Assembly: GCA_949752735.1 (NCBI GenBank)
Contig: OX457038.1
Coordinates: 26,168,956 to 26,232,955, forward strand
DNA from: Lumbricus terrestris
Taxonomy: Eukaryota; Annelida; Clitellata; Crassiclitellata; Lumbricidae
Direction of reading: 5' to 3'
DNA: 64,000 bases
A program made the position numbers and the translations under genes. The notes below the pieces were generated by a model. The model had not been told where the DNA came from. It did not search any database and worked only from the letters and a program-made list of their open reading frames with translations. Below are positions 10,299 to 22,100 of this stretch, one piece after another. Position 1 is the stretch's first letter. Each line of letters opens with the position of its first letter.

Positions 10299-12101
10299 AT
10301 ATGGGGAATTCCACACCAAATCAACACAGCCATCATACATCACCATCTCCGATTTTGTTGAAATTTGGTATGGTGATAAAAAGTCATTATGAAAAACTTT
10401 CAAAACCAGAATTTCAGATATATGGGTAAACCGGTGTCCGACATATGGGTCAATGAACTTGACCAAATTGTGAGCATGCCTCTAAAATGTTCACCAATTG
10501 TAAGGAACAACGAACACTTCACATGGGAAAAATTAGAAAAAATTATGATTTTTACATACTGTTACAGTTGCTCAAAAATTTTTGGTCACTAAATATGAAT
10601 GCTTCTGAGTGTATGCCCAGATAGAACTATTTAATACCTTCAATTTTGTATCTTAATTGTGTCTCTAGGTGCAGTAGAAGCTGAGATACAGCAATTTGAA
10701 CATCGGCTGGTCAGCAGAATTTCAGTCAAGAGAAGGCATGGAGTGGAGAGGAGGGAAGAAAATAGATAAAGAACAGAATGAAGGACGGGGAAGGTCAAGG
10801 GTGCAGAGGGTCCAGGAGGGAAGGAGACTGGAGAGATGAGTAAGAGTGGCAGGAAGAGAAAGAAGGTGGAAGAAGATCAGCGAACTCAGTCGTATCAAGA
10901 GGTAGTCATGGATATGAAGAATCCGTGACATTAACGTGTGAAAATATTCGGTTCATGATGATGATGAGTTCTCTGCTCGAAGGCAGGTCTACTGGCTTCA
11001 GATCATTCGAGGATGAGATGAATGAGGTTCTCCAATTCTTTCCTCAAAGACAAATCTGGATGAGCATTGGGCAACTTATCCAGGCTCGCTACGCAGAGGC
11101 ATGAAGTATTGAGGTAGATCTGAACCTGTGATCCTCCAGTTAAAAGACACAGAACATACTTCTAGACCACTGTGTCACATCACATCCCATCGCCATAAAA
11201 ATTCTCGGATTTCCAGTACATTACAAAACCAGATAACTTTGAGCAATTTACCGTTGGGTAAAGAGATGTTGGCACCATCGATTATTGCCTGTGCTAACTG
11301 GTGGTCACCACTTTCCATGGCATAAGCGGCGGCTTTAAGCGCGTCCCATATTTCCCTATGCCCCTCAAAAGCCGGAGCTGTATCCCAGAACTCATCTCTC
11401 CGACTTCTCAGCTGGCCCTCGGTGATCGGAATGTCACTCTTCCACTTGGGTTTCTCTGGTCGCAGTGGTTGGTTCCTGCCAACTGAAACTGTACATCAAA
11501 ACAAAGCAAACGTAAAGTAACAATGGATCACTTGTATGTATGTATGCATATGAACATTTATATAGTGCAGGCCTTACAATAACCTCACAAAGGTGCTTAA
11601 CCTAGCTACCTGACAGTTCTAAACAAGTGCGACTTAAGTGACTTTGAGAATGGTTCATGAGATACATGCAATGCTATATCACGAATTGTATGCTCCAGTA
11701 TGAAGGTCCAATGCATGAGAAGGCATGTTAGGTCTGTATCGATGTATGGGAGTGTGGGACTATCGAGTCCTCACCAGTCTCAAAGCGCAGAGACCGATGA
11801 CCGATGGTTGATTGGAGACGGGGATACAGAGCTCCCTTAATGTACTCCAGCGACGGACCAACCATTGACGCTCATCCCACTTCCCTACAGATGGTTCAGC
11901 AATCAACGTTGTTAATGAATGTTGTTCTATCAATGCATATTATGTTCAGTAGTATAATCAGAATGTTTTCTATCAGCTTCATGACTAAGCAACTCTGCAG
12001 TTATTGACTTTGGAAAGTGGAAACCTACCTGTACCAGATGCATCTGAAGAATCACGGCTTGGAAAAGATATGGTTCGAGCAGATCCTATGCATCCTCCCA
12101 T
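8202..12101 (-). CDS. UBTD2: UBTD2-type ubiquitin domain-containing protein, complete gene (3 coding exons)
   Basis: Coding exons read 12101-12029, 11482-11252 and 8686-8202 (73+231+485 = 789 nt, 262 aa plus TGA), with splice phases 1 and 1. The protein starts MGGCIGS, an N-myristoylation signal as in vertebrate UBTD2. The DC-UbP/UBTD N-terminal domain follows at about residues 25-130, with [24 protein letters not shown] and [13 protein letters not shown] ubiquitin-like domain lies at about 155-227 ([29 protein letters not shown]). The family is known for binding E2/E3 components and regulating ubiquitination; no catalytic function is expected. A 35-residue tail (228-262), Ala/Thr-rich and then proline-rich, extends past the usual end. 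Matches such as GRNQPL and QAIIDGAN are closer to UBTD2 than UBTD1. Recalled family sequences are the basis; no search was run. Confidence 0.93.
8676..9055. repeat. 41-bp minisatellite containing the UBTD2 3' splice site
   Basis: Nine copies of a 41-bp unit start at 8681, 8722, 8763, 8804, 8845, 8886, 8927, 8968 and 9009, with exact spacing and only a few substitutions. On the minus strand each unit reads ...TTGTGTAG/GTTCTC..., so each carries the intron end plus the first bases of exon 3. The exon-proximal copy is the functional acceptor. Confidence 0.95.
9280..9640 (-). mobile_element. LINE remnant, minus strand
   Basis: The minus strand encodes a diverged version of the LINE C-terminus ([29 protein letters not shown]), ending in the family tail near 9300-9350 (TCTGAGTAG, CCTTGAAGG, GCTATATAAATCAT). 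Indels break the frame. It lies in UBTD2 intron 2 in the same transcriptional sense. Confidence 0.8.
10192..10302. repeat. TA-rich microsatellite
   Basis: A (TA)n tract, nearly pure from 10252 to 10293, lies in UBTD2 intron 2. Reading frames across it are low-complexity Tyr/Ile artefacts. Confidence 0.95.
11000..11180 (-). mobile_element. tRNA-derived SINE (family B)
   Basis: The minus strand shows an A box (TGGTCTAGAAG) and a B-box-like CAGGTTCAGATCT about 45 bp apart, followed by a non-tRNA body. The body differs from family A. The right end is uncertain. Confidence 0.55.
11252..11482 (-). CDS. UBTD2: UBTD2 coding exon 2 (DC-UbP/UBTD N-terminal domain)
   Basis: The acceptor TTTCAG ends at 11483 and the donor GTAAAT starts at 11251. 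The first two bases complete a Val codon with exon 1 (VGRNQPL). The exon carries the most conserved UBTD block: [38 protein letters not shown] and the start of [11 protein letters not shown]. Confidence 0.93.
12029..12101 (-). CDS. UBTD2: UBTD2 coding exon 1
   Basis: It runs from the ATG (12101-12099) of MGGCIGS to a GTAGGT donor at 12028-12023, ending in phase 1. The Met-Gly-Gly-Cys start fixes the choice of ATG because the family is myristoylated at Gly2. The exon encodes 24 residues, Ser-rich after the start. A TTTATTTGTTAG-like acceptor lies about 55 bp upstream of the ATG, so a further 5'UTR exon is possible. Confidence 0.88.
12101..12101 (-). promoter_or_regulatory. UBTD2 translation start context
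   Basis: The start reads AAGGTTGAGATGGGA: purine at -3 and G at +4, a good animal initiation context. It supports this ATG together with the myristoylation signal. Confidence 0.7.
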
Positions 12102-12439
12102 CTCAACCTTTCACTCAGTCTTTCATGGAAATGCATCCGAAATTGAAAACCCACATCTAACAAATAAAGTGACTTAGAAAACTTTGAAACTAACAAGCTT
12201 AGACATTTTCTTATTTTATAAACACAAAGTATATGCATCGTTTACAGTCAACAATTTTAACTAATCTCTCAAAGTCACAGTAATCTACCATATCAAAACA
12301 AGTGTGACTTTGGAAAGTTATATAGTGTTTTATAACACAAAATTCTGATATACAATCATGAAAACGGACTGCAAAAATAGTTGAACCTTGAAGAATAACT
12401 TTACCCCTTAACACAATCTAGTTATTAGGTTGCTCTGCT

Positions 12440-12440
12440 T

Positions 12441-12524
<84 letters not shown>
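12440..12524. repeat. (ATCA)n microsatellite, LINE tail
   Basis: About 21 uninterrupted tetranucleotides. It sits directly at the 3' end of the minus-strand LINE remnant that follows, so it is the expanded terminal repeat of that insertion. Confidence 0.95.
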
Positions 12525-12526
<2 letters not shown>

Positions 12527-12900
12527 CAATCATAATTTATATAGCGCCCCTTCAAAGTACCTACTCAGAGGCGCTCCCGGCCGAGATCAAGCGGAAAAAA
12601 TCTTCAACAGTTTGTGAAATTGAGAAGTTCAGCTTAAGAGGTGTTGCATAGTCAACGGAAGTCCATTCCAGGTTGTTGGACCAACCACAGAGAACGAACG
12701 CCTCTGCATTGTTGCAGAGTGAGTGAAAGTCACCATGTACAGCAGAGCACCTATTAGCAGGTGCTGAAAGAAGTTTTGATGTATATGTGTTGTAAGATTG
12801 TTCAAAGTGGATGGTCCCATACAGGAAAACAATGCAATTATGGCAATTTACAAGGTCATTTGGTAAAATCACTTTTAGGCATACCCTGCAGATAATTGAA
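12525..12900 (-). mobile_element. LINE remnant, minus strand, with expanded TTGA tail
   Basis: The family tail on the minus strand (GGGAGCGCCTCTGAGTAG, GCGCTATATAAAT) is preceded by coding remnants split over two frames, including HSATMQRRSFSVVGPTTWNG. The matching block in the 3843-4466 copy is MQHRAFSVIGPVVWNE. Confidence 0.8.
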
Positions 12901-14274
12901 AACAATATAAATAAAAATAGTTATAGACTAAAAATAATAACAGGCTCATTATTGTTTTATTTCTCTTACGTGCAAGTCATTGTGCTATTTCATAGATTTT
13001 TTAATGCAGATTGTTCCAAATTCAGCTCTAAGAAATAGTAAATGGAAAAGTCAGAGAAGAGGGTAGCTACCAGGTTCATTTAAACAAAACAGTGATAGAG
13101 TGGACTGAAATATTCACTTTAAAAACTGGTAGCATGATAAATTTAAAAACAAATAACAGCCAGTTTTTCCTAGATTATCCTGCTTCTAATTGATTTGTGG
13201 AAATCTGCATCAACAGATTACAACCCACAGTGCATCCAAACAGTTTCCAAAAGTTCCTGGTTGAAGAATGACCTCAAATGACTTTAAAAGAATCCGACCT
13301 AGAAAGTCTGTCATATGACTATTTTAAGTATCAAATTTGTGTACATAGAGATTCCAATACAGAAATATTGGATAAGTCAACCGTCCCAACATCATCATTG
13401 ACAGATGAATGGTCGCCTTGGGAGTTTGCATATTTACAAAATTTTGTACTGACGCATAATTAATTAATTCCTCAGTGTCCCAGGGACTACATTCACTGAA
13501 ACCATGCATTTATATCTCAATGGAGATAGATCATCACTGAATTCCATTAACCATCATACAAAGTCGGTCTCATAATCTGAGAAACGGCTATCAATGCTTT
13601 TCTCCTGATTCTCTCCATGTTCCGGAATTAAGACCTTAAGCCTTCATCGAAAAAATAATTTTTTTCAAAACTATACACTATAAATATTCACGAAACAAAC
13701 TCTGAAAGTCCAAAAGTATGCAAATTTTTCAAAATAATTTAATGAAATTTGGCACCCATAAAGATGAGTTATACCTCCAAAACATATTTTTTAAAAGATA
13801 TTTATTTAGTCTAACAGGATGGTGGCATCACATATTAAAGGTTTAAATTCTGCTGCATATGGCAATTTCTTATGACAACCTTATTATTTGGCCATGCATT
13901 CATAGTATTCCATGATCATTCATGAATAATTGCAAACGCTATTTTATAGCAACAACATAATCAATTAATCATAACATCTGTTAAACTAGAAATAGTATCA
14001 CATACAATAATATTATATATAAAATTAAAAGCTTCTGCCATGTGCCTATATACAGTTCATAATTCATGGAATAAACATAGTGACATGGGTTTTATGAATG
14101 ACTCACGTGGAAATGCATGCTCTTGCTCTGCAGTCTACAGCATTAGCCAGAGAGGAAATGCCAGATTTTTTGCGCAGAGCATAGCCAAAGCAGTAACCAG
14201 ATCCGAGGCAATTTATTTTTCCATAAATAAATTCTCGGCTAGGCAAACATTCTGGCGGCTTTGTGGCAGGGCAA

Positions 14275-14588
14275 CAACCAGAGGGGTTAACCTGAATTCC
14301 TGAAACCCGAATTCCCAAAAACTCTGAAAATACACAAACACCAATTTCCCAAAAAGAGTTTTAAGAAGGACCCCGAAAATTATTCAGAGTTAAATTGAAT
14401 ACAAGGCATAATGGACCTATTAAGTGTCGTTGTTAACACAGTTGAGTGTCTAAAAATCATTAGGTTCTGTGAAAATCGATCTCGGGGACCCGGCCGAAAT
14501 TCGTTTCGGGGATTCAGGTTTCAGGGATTCTGGACCACCCCAACAGCCAGGTCAAGTGCCCTTTTACCATGGCACTTGACCTGGCTGT
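14275..14588. mobile_element. Candidate MITE with diverged inverted ends and perfect 18-bp hairpin
   Basis: The left end (GGTTAACCTGAATTCCTGAA) and the reverse complement of 14515-14540 (CAGAATCCCTGAAACCTGAA) are clearly related. Adjacent 14543-14560 and 14571-14588 form a perfect 18-bp hairpin around a 10-nt loop. No target duplication was identified, so the boundaries are approximate. Confidence 0.5.
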
Positions 14589-15599
14589 AGCGCTGCCACC
14601 AATTAATTAAGTATCACTGAGCATAGTTAACTCAAAATCTCAAAAATGGACTCTAGTTGTTTTCAATGAAGACTTTGATTTTAATCTGATATTATATCCA
14701 TTTCCCCTTCACTAAATGAGCAAATAAATCGTGGCACCGCGCTATAGAGCCGCTGAAAACCTAAAAGAAACTAGTAATTGCATCCATAGAGCATAACTGA
14801 AACAGGAACAGATCATCAATATTCTATTTAGCAGTCTGTCTTCTGTGCATGACAGTAGATTGATGTCTAGTTTCGTCAATTAAATTGCATTCGTGATCTT
14901 ACACTACACTACTATCCTTTGCCTTTAGTAGGCACCTGATTACCAGTACTGTTGGCGGTCGCAGAGATCTTAAGTAAATTTGTACACGTTCCGATTTCTC
15001 GAGGACGCAGTAAACCGTGAACTAGTTACAGTATTCGTCAAAAGCTGATAAAGTATGAAAGCGAGACAATTCGATTTATTTACTTATTTTGTTTTGCACT
15101 TTTCTCCATAACATCTGATCACCGTTTCTCTCTCGCTACAATACAACGGAATCGCTCATTAGCATAAAATTGTACGGTTCCCTACTATCGGATGGGCTAA
15201 CTGCAGTACGCAAAACTCATTTGGCGCTAGCACTTGCATAACTATAGTCTTATTGAAACTTGAAAGGATGGCTCATTTCTAGGACGAATTATTTATCACT
15301 GCGTGAAGAAAATCGTTAGTTTTAAACCTTGCATGGTTGTCAACATTTATTTATTCAGTAAATTTATGCCCGTTTTTGCAATTTGCACTGTGAATTTGCA
15401 CTTCTCTGGGTTTCTCTTTTCCTACTTCCAGTGCTCACAGCGTTCTGTCTGATGCCAAAGACTCTAAACTGCTAACTTAGTCTAGGGTGTACGCTGTGGT
15501 TCCATTATTTGACTAGTGCTTTTTATCCTATATACAGCGAACATTTTCACAACTGCACTACATTGTTATTTCTATCCATATTCAAAGTTTAAATGAAAA

Positions 15600-16078
15600 A
15601 TGTCTTCACACATTTCTACAGGCTTTGGTCACCTCTACAATTGATTGCTGTAACTCAGTCCTTCATGGTCTCCCTGCATCCACTCTTCAACCTCTTGCCA
15701 CTGTTCTCCATTGTGCTGCAAAGCTTATCAAAAACTTGACTCCTCATGACCATATTACCCTCCGACTCTTCATGAACTGGCTTCCCATATAGGTACGAAT
15801 AACTTTAAAAATCCGTTTTCTGATGTACCAAGTCTACACTAATTCATCTCCCTCTTATGCGTCCTCACCATGTTCATCTCTCCAATTCCGACAAGGATTA
15901 CGATCTTCATCTCAAGGTGATTTTGTGGTCACACGTTCAATCAGAAAATTTGGAAACCGCGCATTTGCGCTAGCTGGCCTGAGTGAATGGAATAAACTTC
16001 CAGACTTTATTCACAAATCATTTTCTTTATCACTCTTCAAGAAAAACCTTAAGACTTATTTGTTCAAGATTTATTAAG
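15600..16078 (+). mobile_element. LINE reverse transcriptase C-terminal remnant, second family
   Basis: It encodes a jockey/CR1-type C-terminus (STIDCCNSVLHGLPAS, MNWLPI, then ALAGLSEWNKLPDF and LFKKNLKTYLF), interrupted by TAG at 15791-15793 after WLPI. The sequence differs from the abundant LINE family here and lacks its tail. It ends next to a fold-back at 16014-16112. Confidence 0.78.
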
Positions 16079-16112
16079 ATTTTTCTTGAAGAGTGATAAA
16101 GAAAATGATTTG
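16014..16112. repeat. Perfect 33-bp inverted repeat at LINE 3' end
   Basis: 16014-16046 and 16080-16112 are exact reverse complements, separated by 33 bp. The left arm is coding sequence of the LINE, so the right arm is a snap-back copy. Confidence 0.93.
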
Positions 16113-16490
16113 CGAAGATTTATTATAATTATAGATTTTTTCCAATTGCATGCTTTCGTGCAAGATTCTTTTTTGATTAGGCGAAATAGGCGTGTTATAA
16201 ATAAGTTTAATACCAGGTAATAATAATTTGCACTGCAGCACAGACGACCCCAAACTATATCATAAAATTTTAAATCACCAGCATTGATAAATCAAACACC
16301 ACTCATTACTTGCTTCCATGAGATACAATCTTAGTATCCATCTATCTGTCTGAAGTAAAATATGAGCAAAACGGAATTGATATAGCTTGAGTATTGATCC
16401 CAATTTGAAACGAAAACTCCTTGCAACTAGATGAAGCCTGCTCTATCCAAAGTTTAAATGTAGTTTGCACTTTTGGATTTCTTTTTTATC

Positions 16491-16669
16491 GTAAACCTCA
16501 TGGGCGGAGTTTGGTTTCCGTTCTTGGAGGGGCTAAAGCCTTCTTGGGGGAGGGGGCCTAAGCCCGGGAAAAGAAACCATTTACACAGTAAAACAAATGA
16601 ATCTGGGTCTTCTTGGGGGGGATGGCTTAGTCCCCCTAGCCCCTGATAAACTCCACCCATGGTAAACCT
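16491..16669. mobile_element. Inverted-repeat element (MITE), about 180 bp
   Basis: The ends GTAAACCTCATGGGCGGAGT and, reverse-complemented, GTTTACCATGGGTGGAGTTT are inverted repeats. The inside is G-rich on one strand (CTTGGGGGAGGGGG and CTTGGGGGGGATGG). No coding capacity and no clear target duplication. Confidence 0.6.
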
Positions 16670-17316
16670 TTAGTGATCTTGATGTCTTCTTGATCGTAAA
16701 TCTTTTACGTCCAATCAGATTTTCTCTACCACTATTAAGCTCGTTTTTTCATTTACGCTGAATACATCAAATCAAGTGCTGTCTGAATGAGCACTGCTTC
16801 ATGTTTTAGACCATTAATGACACAAGGCCACAGCATACGAATAATTCACCAGGCCATACTATGCTATGCTGTTAGCACGAGAGATTAACTGTAATAAAAA
16901 CCATTACATTCACAAACCCCACGATTTGGTCTATAAAAGACTTCAGATTTAAAGGTTTCTTTTCGTTGGTTTATATTCCAAGACTTTCAGGCAATTATCG
17001 TGATCTGCTGTAACATTCAACTTGTGTCTTTAATGCGTGCTCTTCAATGCAAATTCAAATTTTTCCATGCATAGATGAACAGAAGATTATGTCAAATCAA
17101 AGATGGCTAAGATTTCTTTTCATCAATCTGGAGCCTTCCTTCTTTCAATTAAAAAATGTCTTGTAACTAGCAACATTACATGGCAAAACTGGATCCTGTG
17201 AATTAGAAATACTTCCGTAATAAAAATTCTTTTGTTTATTCATGCACTGGTAACAGACAAGAGCAAAACTTCAGACTCGTTCAGATTCACAGAACACACA
17301 CCATTCAGATTCACAG

Positions 17317-17340
17317 CACACACACACACACACACACACA
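17317..17340. repeat. (CA)n microsatellite
   Basis: Twelve CA dinucleotides in the intergenic region. Confidence 0.95.
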
Positions 17341-19101
17341 GTGTCTCTCTTCTTCCTTTATTTAGGGACAAGATGAATAACGTGCTGAATTAATTCTGTC
17401 AGTAGTTAGAAAAAGCATATTGGTATGGTATCATCATTTTCACTCTGATCACATTCCTGGTGAATGAGCATAAAAACAAAACATATCAGCACCCTACTCA
17501 TTGCAAATAACTTCCAAATTCAATTTTTACAACAATTACATAAAAGCAATATGAACAGAGTTCTGCCTCCTAAGTTACAACAAATACTGAACTGTCTGTC
17601 ATGCAGCTTTAAGAGATGGTATTACATCCTCAATGCTATGAACAATCATAGGCAGGTCAGACAATATCATTATTTTCAAAACCATGTCAACAAGCAGTCA
17701 AAAATATGGATTCTGCAACACTGAAAATTGGTTTGCTTAAGCTAAACACAAGTTTTGAATTAAATGCATTGAAAAGACAACGTAACCACATAAAAGGTTA
17801 ACATTGAAAGAGCGACATAACGAAAGAGTTATATCATTCTTACGAACAGATTCCCCATCAAAGCAACCAAAACCTTTCGATGCTTTTGTAAAAATGAAGT
17901 TACCAAATTTTGTTAATAGAACACTCAATGCAAGGCAAATCCATGTACTTCTTAACTAAAGGCCTCAAAGCTCAACATTTCTGTAGTTAACACACACTAG
18001 CAAAGTTCTAGGTCGACACTACAGAATAAATGATAACTCACAATGCATCAGAACCTCCACATGAATCAATTACATACAATTACCCATGAGATGACTCACA
18101 TAGAAAGATTAGAAGCTGTACTCCATATATACTCTGCCATATTATTATTTATGTAGGTAAGTAAGCAAGTGTGAAGCATACACAAAAGTCACTAACATTA
18201 AGAAATACGGCTAGCAAAGCATACACTCTTCTAGAGAATTCAAACAGGCAGGCAGAGACAGACAGACAGACAGACTGGGATTCAGACAGACAAAAAACCA
18301 AAAAGAAAGAATCTGTTAGCCGCTTAAATAACAACAACAGAAAATGCGAACATCTCATATCCAAGAGATCAAACATATACTGCCCACGCCATTCCTGTGC
18401 ATCCATACTGTGAACACTTCGATGATGAACTATGCCTCCCAGTCAATTTCAGTGCACTACAGCCGTTAAAGTGTTAAACATGAATTTTAACAGCACAACA
18501 GTCTAATCAGCACACGCTTTTTTCTAACAAAATTCGAATATACAAAGTTCAGGAGCATGGATTCAAAAGTTTGTTAAATTGCAATAGAAAGCAAACTTAT
18601 TATAACACAGTTCTTGTTATGGTTTCCTAAAATATCATTTATAATAAAGAGCTTCGTGTGTACACGCCTCGTTTAAAACCAAGCAGTAGAATAAAAAAAA
18701 CTGTAGACCATCCTTTGGCTACAAAACAGTCATTGATGGTGTGCCATATAGGTCATAAAGTGTTCACCAATTGTTTGAACAACTAGAGCTTCTGCTGTTT
18801 TAAATGATCAAGTACCTATAGACAAGCATTTGGTAGTATTTCAGCTTAAGTCTGCCAGTGATAGCCAACTTCTAACCTTTTCACATTGAAATGGCCAATG
18901 ATAGTCATTTCGCTCTTCTGGTCAATGGCATAAAAATGACAGTTGCTCATAACCTCCAATTGCACAAAAATAGAAAACCGTAAAGAACTTGAAAAACACT
19001 GTTGCTCTGTTGTTCAGCTCTTCAATTCACAATTTATAAGTAGTCACAGATGAAGGTTATCATAGTCAATCAATGTCAATCTGTCCGCATATCGACCGAA
19101 G

Positions 19102-19182
19102 CTAGTGTTTACGAGATCGCAGTTTCCGAATTACTGACGTGTGCGGACTTGGTTCAACAAATTCTCTTTCTTCCTGAACCTG
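19102..19182 (-). CDS. KIF20B: Kinesin exon 25 (C-terminus and stop)
   Basis: Encodes [20 protein letters not shown] and LRSRKH, then TAG at 19104-19102. The short basic end suits a kinesin-6 tail. No canonical AATAAA was found in the first few hundred bases downstream. Confidence 0.8.
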   Translation of the reverse strand, partial: QVQEEREFVEPSPHTSVIRKLRSRKH

Positions 19183-22100
19183 CTGTTACGAAAATACAGA
19201 AAACATCAAAATATATACAATTTATACAAACATGCTGAAAGTCATGTTACATTAACATTTCTGAAACGGGTTTAAGAAACGTCTCGATTATTATTAATCA
19301 AAGATATCCACATTAAAGAATTCACACTCACACATAATCATGCTAAGGGTAATGTTTCTTAAATGTATGTATGCGCACTTGTTATAGCGCCCCTTCAAGC
19401 TCTATCTACTCAGAGGCGCTCCCGAATGCAGAGCAGACACTGCATCGGAGTTTCACATCGAAGTGCTGAGCAATTGTGAGTGAAGGACTTGCCCAAGGTC
19501 CTTACGTGACGAGGTTGATTCGAACCTCGAACCTTCTGGCTTCAAGGCAACGACGCCACCACTACACCACCGCGCCCCCCAGTTGTTAAATGGGTTCGTG
19601 AAATGTTTCGACTGCTACTAACTAAAGATTTTCATTTTGAAGCACTCACACAGGGTGTTGCCACTAGCTGTTCATCAACTGCACTGTGCAGTTTTCTTCG
19701 TCGTTTAGGAACTGTAAGAGATTTCTGAGGTGACTTCATACTTGAAGTCTTCTCCAGGTAAGAATCATCAGCAAACTTCTCTAACAAACACACACATCAA
19801 ACATTGCATGGTTCACATAAAGGTCAGTAAGCTATTATCTACTAATGGCGACTAGGATTGATTTGACAGTGACATGAACTGAAAGCCTTTGAAACAAAAA
19901 GACACCAGCTATGAAAGCTCCTTTAAAGTGAGATAACAGGAATCACATTGTCTTGTCATTGATCAACTGTGTTAACAAAGATTTAAAAAACCAAACCAAA
20001 TTTTGTAAAGAGATTTGAAACTACACTGTTGTAAGATAAGACTATATCTTTAAGGAGCGAATGAACTAGCAAGCAGACTCGGAAGTTGGAAGGAACCATA
20101 TTAAATGTAAGATCAAAGACATTATTGTACAGATAGCTCTTGAATTTCAGGTTTTAAAAAACCCAGATATATGAACTGAAGGTATAAAGGTTGAAGCAGG
20201 ATCAATGATTCTTGCTCTGACAATGCAACTTGAGGAAGTCAATTGTTCGAATGGATAAACTGACCAATAAAATGTCGAGCAACTGCAATTCATTGACCAA
20301 GAATATTCATTTCCGGCAATAACACAAAACTAACCGGGCAGATGTTTATTGAAGGCAGCTGGGGTTTTCCGGGCGCTTCGTCGTGGAGTGTTCGTATTGT
20401 CTTCGTCATCTGGTTCATCCTATCAATACATTATTCAACTGTACTATAAACTGACATTACAACTGGAAGCATTCACCACTGACCATTGACCAACTCAAAA
20501 ATCTCATATTTTGCACAACTGTCACGCAATTCAAATGTTTACTGGGATTTACTGTATGTTAAACTCATACACTATGCAGATGAATATTTAACTGAACATC
20601 TAGAATGATTTCAGTGACAAGTATACTTACTTACTCACTAACTAGTGTGTAGTTGTCTTATACCTAATACTAGTTACCCATAGTTCTCAATACAATTCAA
20701 AGATTTTACAAAATGGAACCATAAAAATCAATGTGGAGTGTAAAAAATGATAGAAACTAAACATAAGCAACAAAGCGTAGCTTTTAGTGAAATTAGTCAT
20801 TATGCCAATTATTTACTAAAAAATCGTTCTCCCAAAAAGTTTTAAAATTTGGGAATTGTTACGAATATTGTCGAATTAAAAAAAATATTAAACACTTTGA
20901 AAGCAATAGTGTTTAAACATTTAATTATGATGTATATAAAATATAATAGCATTGCAAAAATAAAATATATAAAAACGATTGTGGGTCAGCAATATTAAAT
21001 AAACACTCAATATTTTAGTGAAGATGAGGACTTCATTGCATCCAGTAACTTTATATTTTTAATGTTTTCACATACTTTTTTCAATGAAAGCGCTTTATAC
21101 ATAAATCATGTTGACTCAATGCTATTTCTATACATCATGCTGTCTTAAGCCTAAAGCCTCAAGTAATTTCCACCATGATTTAGATCTATCAGACTGTAAG
21201 TTATACGGGTCGTTGACAAACTGCAAAAGTCACAAAATTCACATAATATCAAAATTACTCGATTTATAAAATAAAAAAACAAACAAATGCTTCATTCATT
21301 AAACAATTTCTTCTTATTAAACAAGTTAAAAATTTATTCATGCATCACCACTGAACAGCGATGCTGTAACATTCAAACACACCTCGTCAGATCATGTGTG
21401 ACTAACTGTACACTGTGTACAGTCATGACTTGTATTGGGGTCAACACATTTCTCACATTCAAAGTCCAAAATTGGGGACAACATATTGCCAAACTATCCC
21501 TTGGGTATATAAAGTATACCATGTCACACAAATCGATATAAATAAGGTTAGTTTACTATGTTCAAATAAAAAAAGTATCCAATAATTGGTGACCGAAGTC
21601 TGCAAATGGATGACGAATAAATTGGGTATTTCAGCATTGAAATTAATTTTCAAACCTCCATATCTACCAAAAACCCGACTGATCATGTATATTAGCAGAA
21701 AGCAGTTACTTACAAGCGGCTCTAAGTTTTCAACCTGTTTCAAGAGTTTTGATTTACTATACGTTGATCGTGTTCGACTTCTGCTAGCGGAACTTGTATC
21801 CTGCAGGTTCTGCACGCAAAACAAAAATACAATTTAAAAGCAAACTGAATATGCACAATGACATTCAAACAACACTACAAATTTGCAAATTTCTTCAATT
21901 AATTTTGCATGTGTCAGCAAGAGTATGTACAACATGTGGGGCGCAGTGGGTATGTTCGTCACCATGCAGCCGAAGGACGTAGAGACCTTCGGCAAGTCTT
22001 TCAATCGCAATTGCTCAGCGCTTTGGCGTGAAACTCCAATGCAGTGTCCGCTCTGTAGTCGGGAGCGCCTCTGATTAGGGAGATTGAAGCTGCGCTATAA

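Larger units (their letters stand above)
8687..11251 (-). other. UBTD2 intron 2: repeat content
   Basis: This 2.6-kb intron holds the splice-site minisatellite, an antisense-strand LINE remnant (about 9280-9640), a TA-rich microsatellite (10192-10302), an unclassified AT-rich segment with a purine-rich stretch (10735-10880) and a tRNA-type SINE (about 11000-11180). I saw no additional exon. Confidence 0.7.
12102..19101. other. Intergenic between UBTD2 and kinesin 3' end
   Basis: No exon chain was found. Contents are two LINE remnants (12440-12900 and 15600-16080), inverted-repeat elements (14275-14588 and 16491-16669), (CA)n at 17317-17340 and a CAGA run near 18250. CpG becomes noticeably more frequent at about 14940-15200, a possible UBTD2 promoter or non-coding first exon, but this is inference only. 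Confidence 0.55.

Noticed and set aside
10124..10466. Open frames rich in Tyr and Ile on both strands
   Set aside because: They are translations of the (TA)n microsatellite.
12430..12651. Frame with repeating Asn-Gln-Ser-Ile
   Set aside because: Translation of the (ATCA)n tract at a LINE end.
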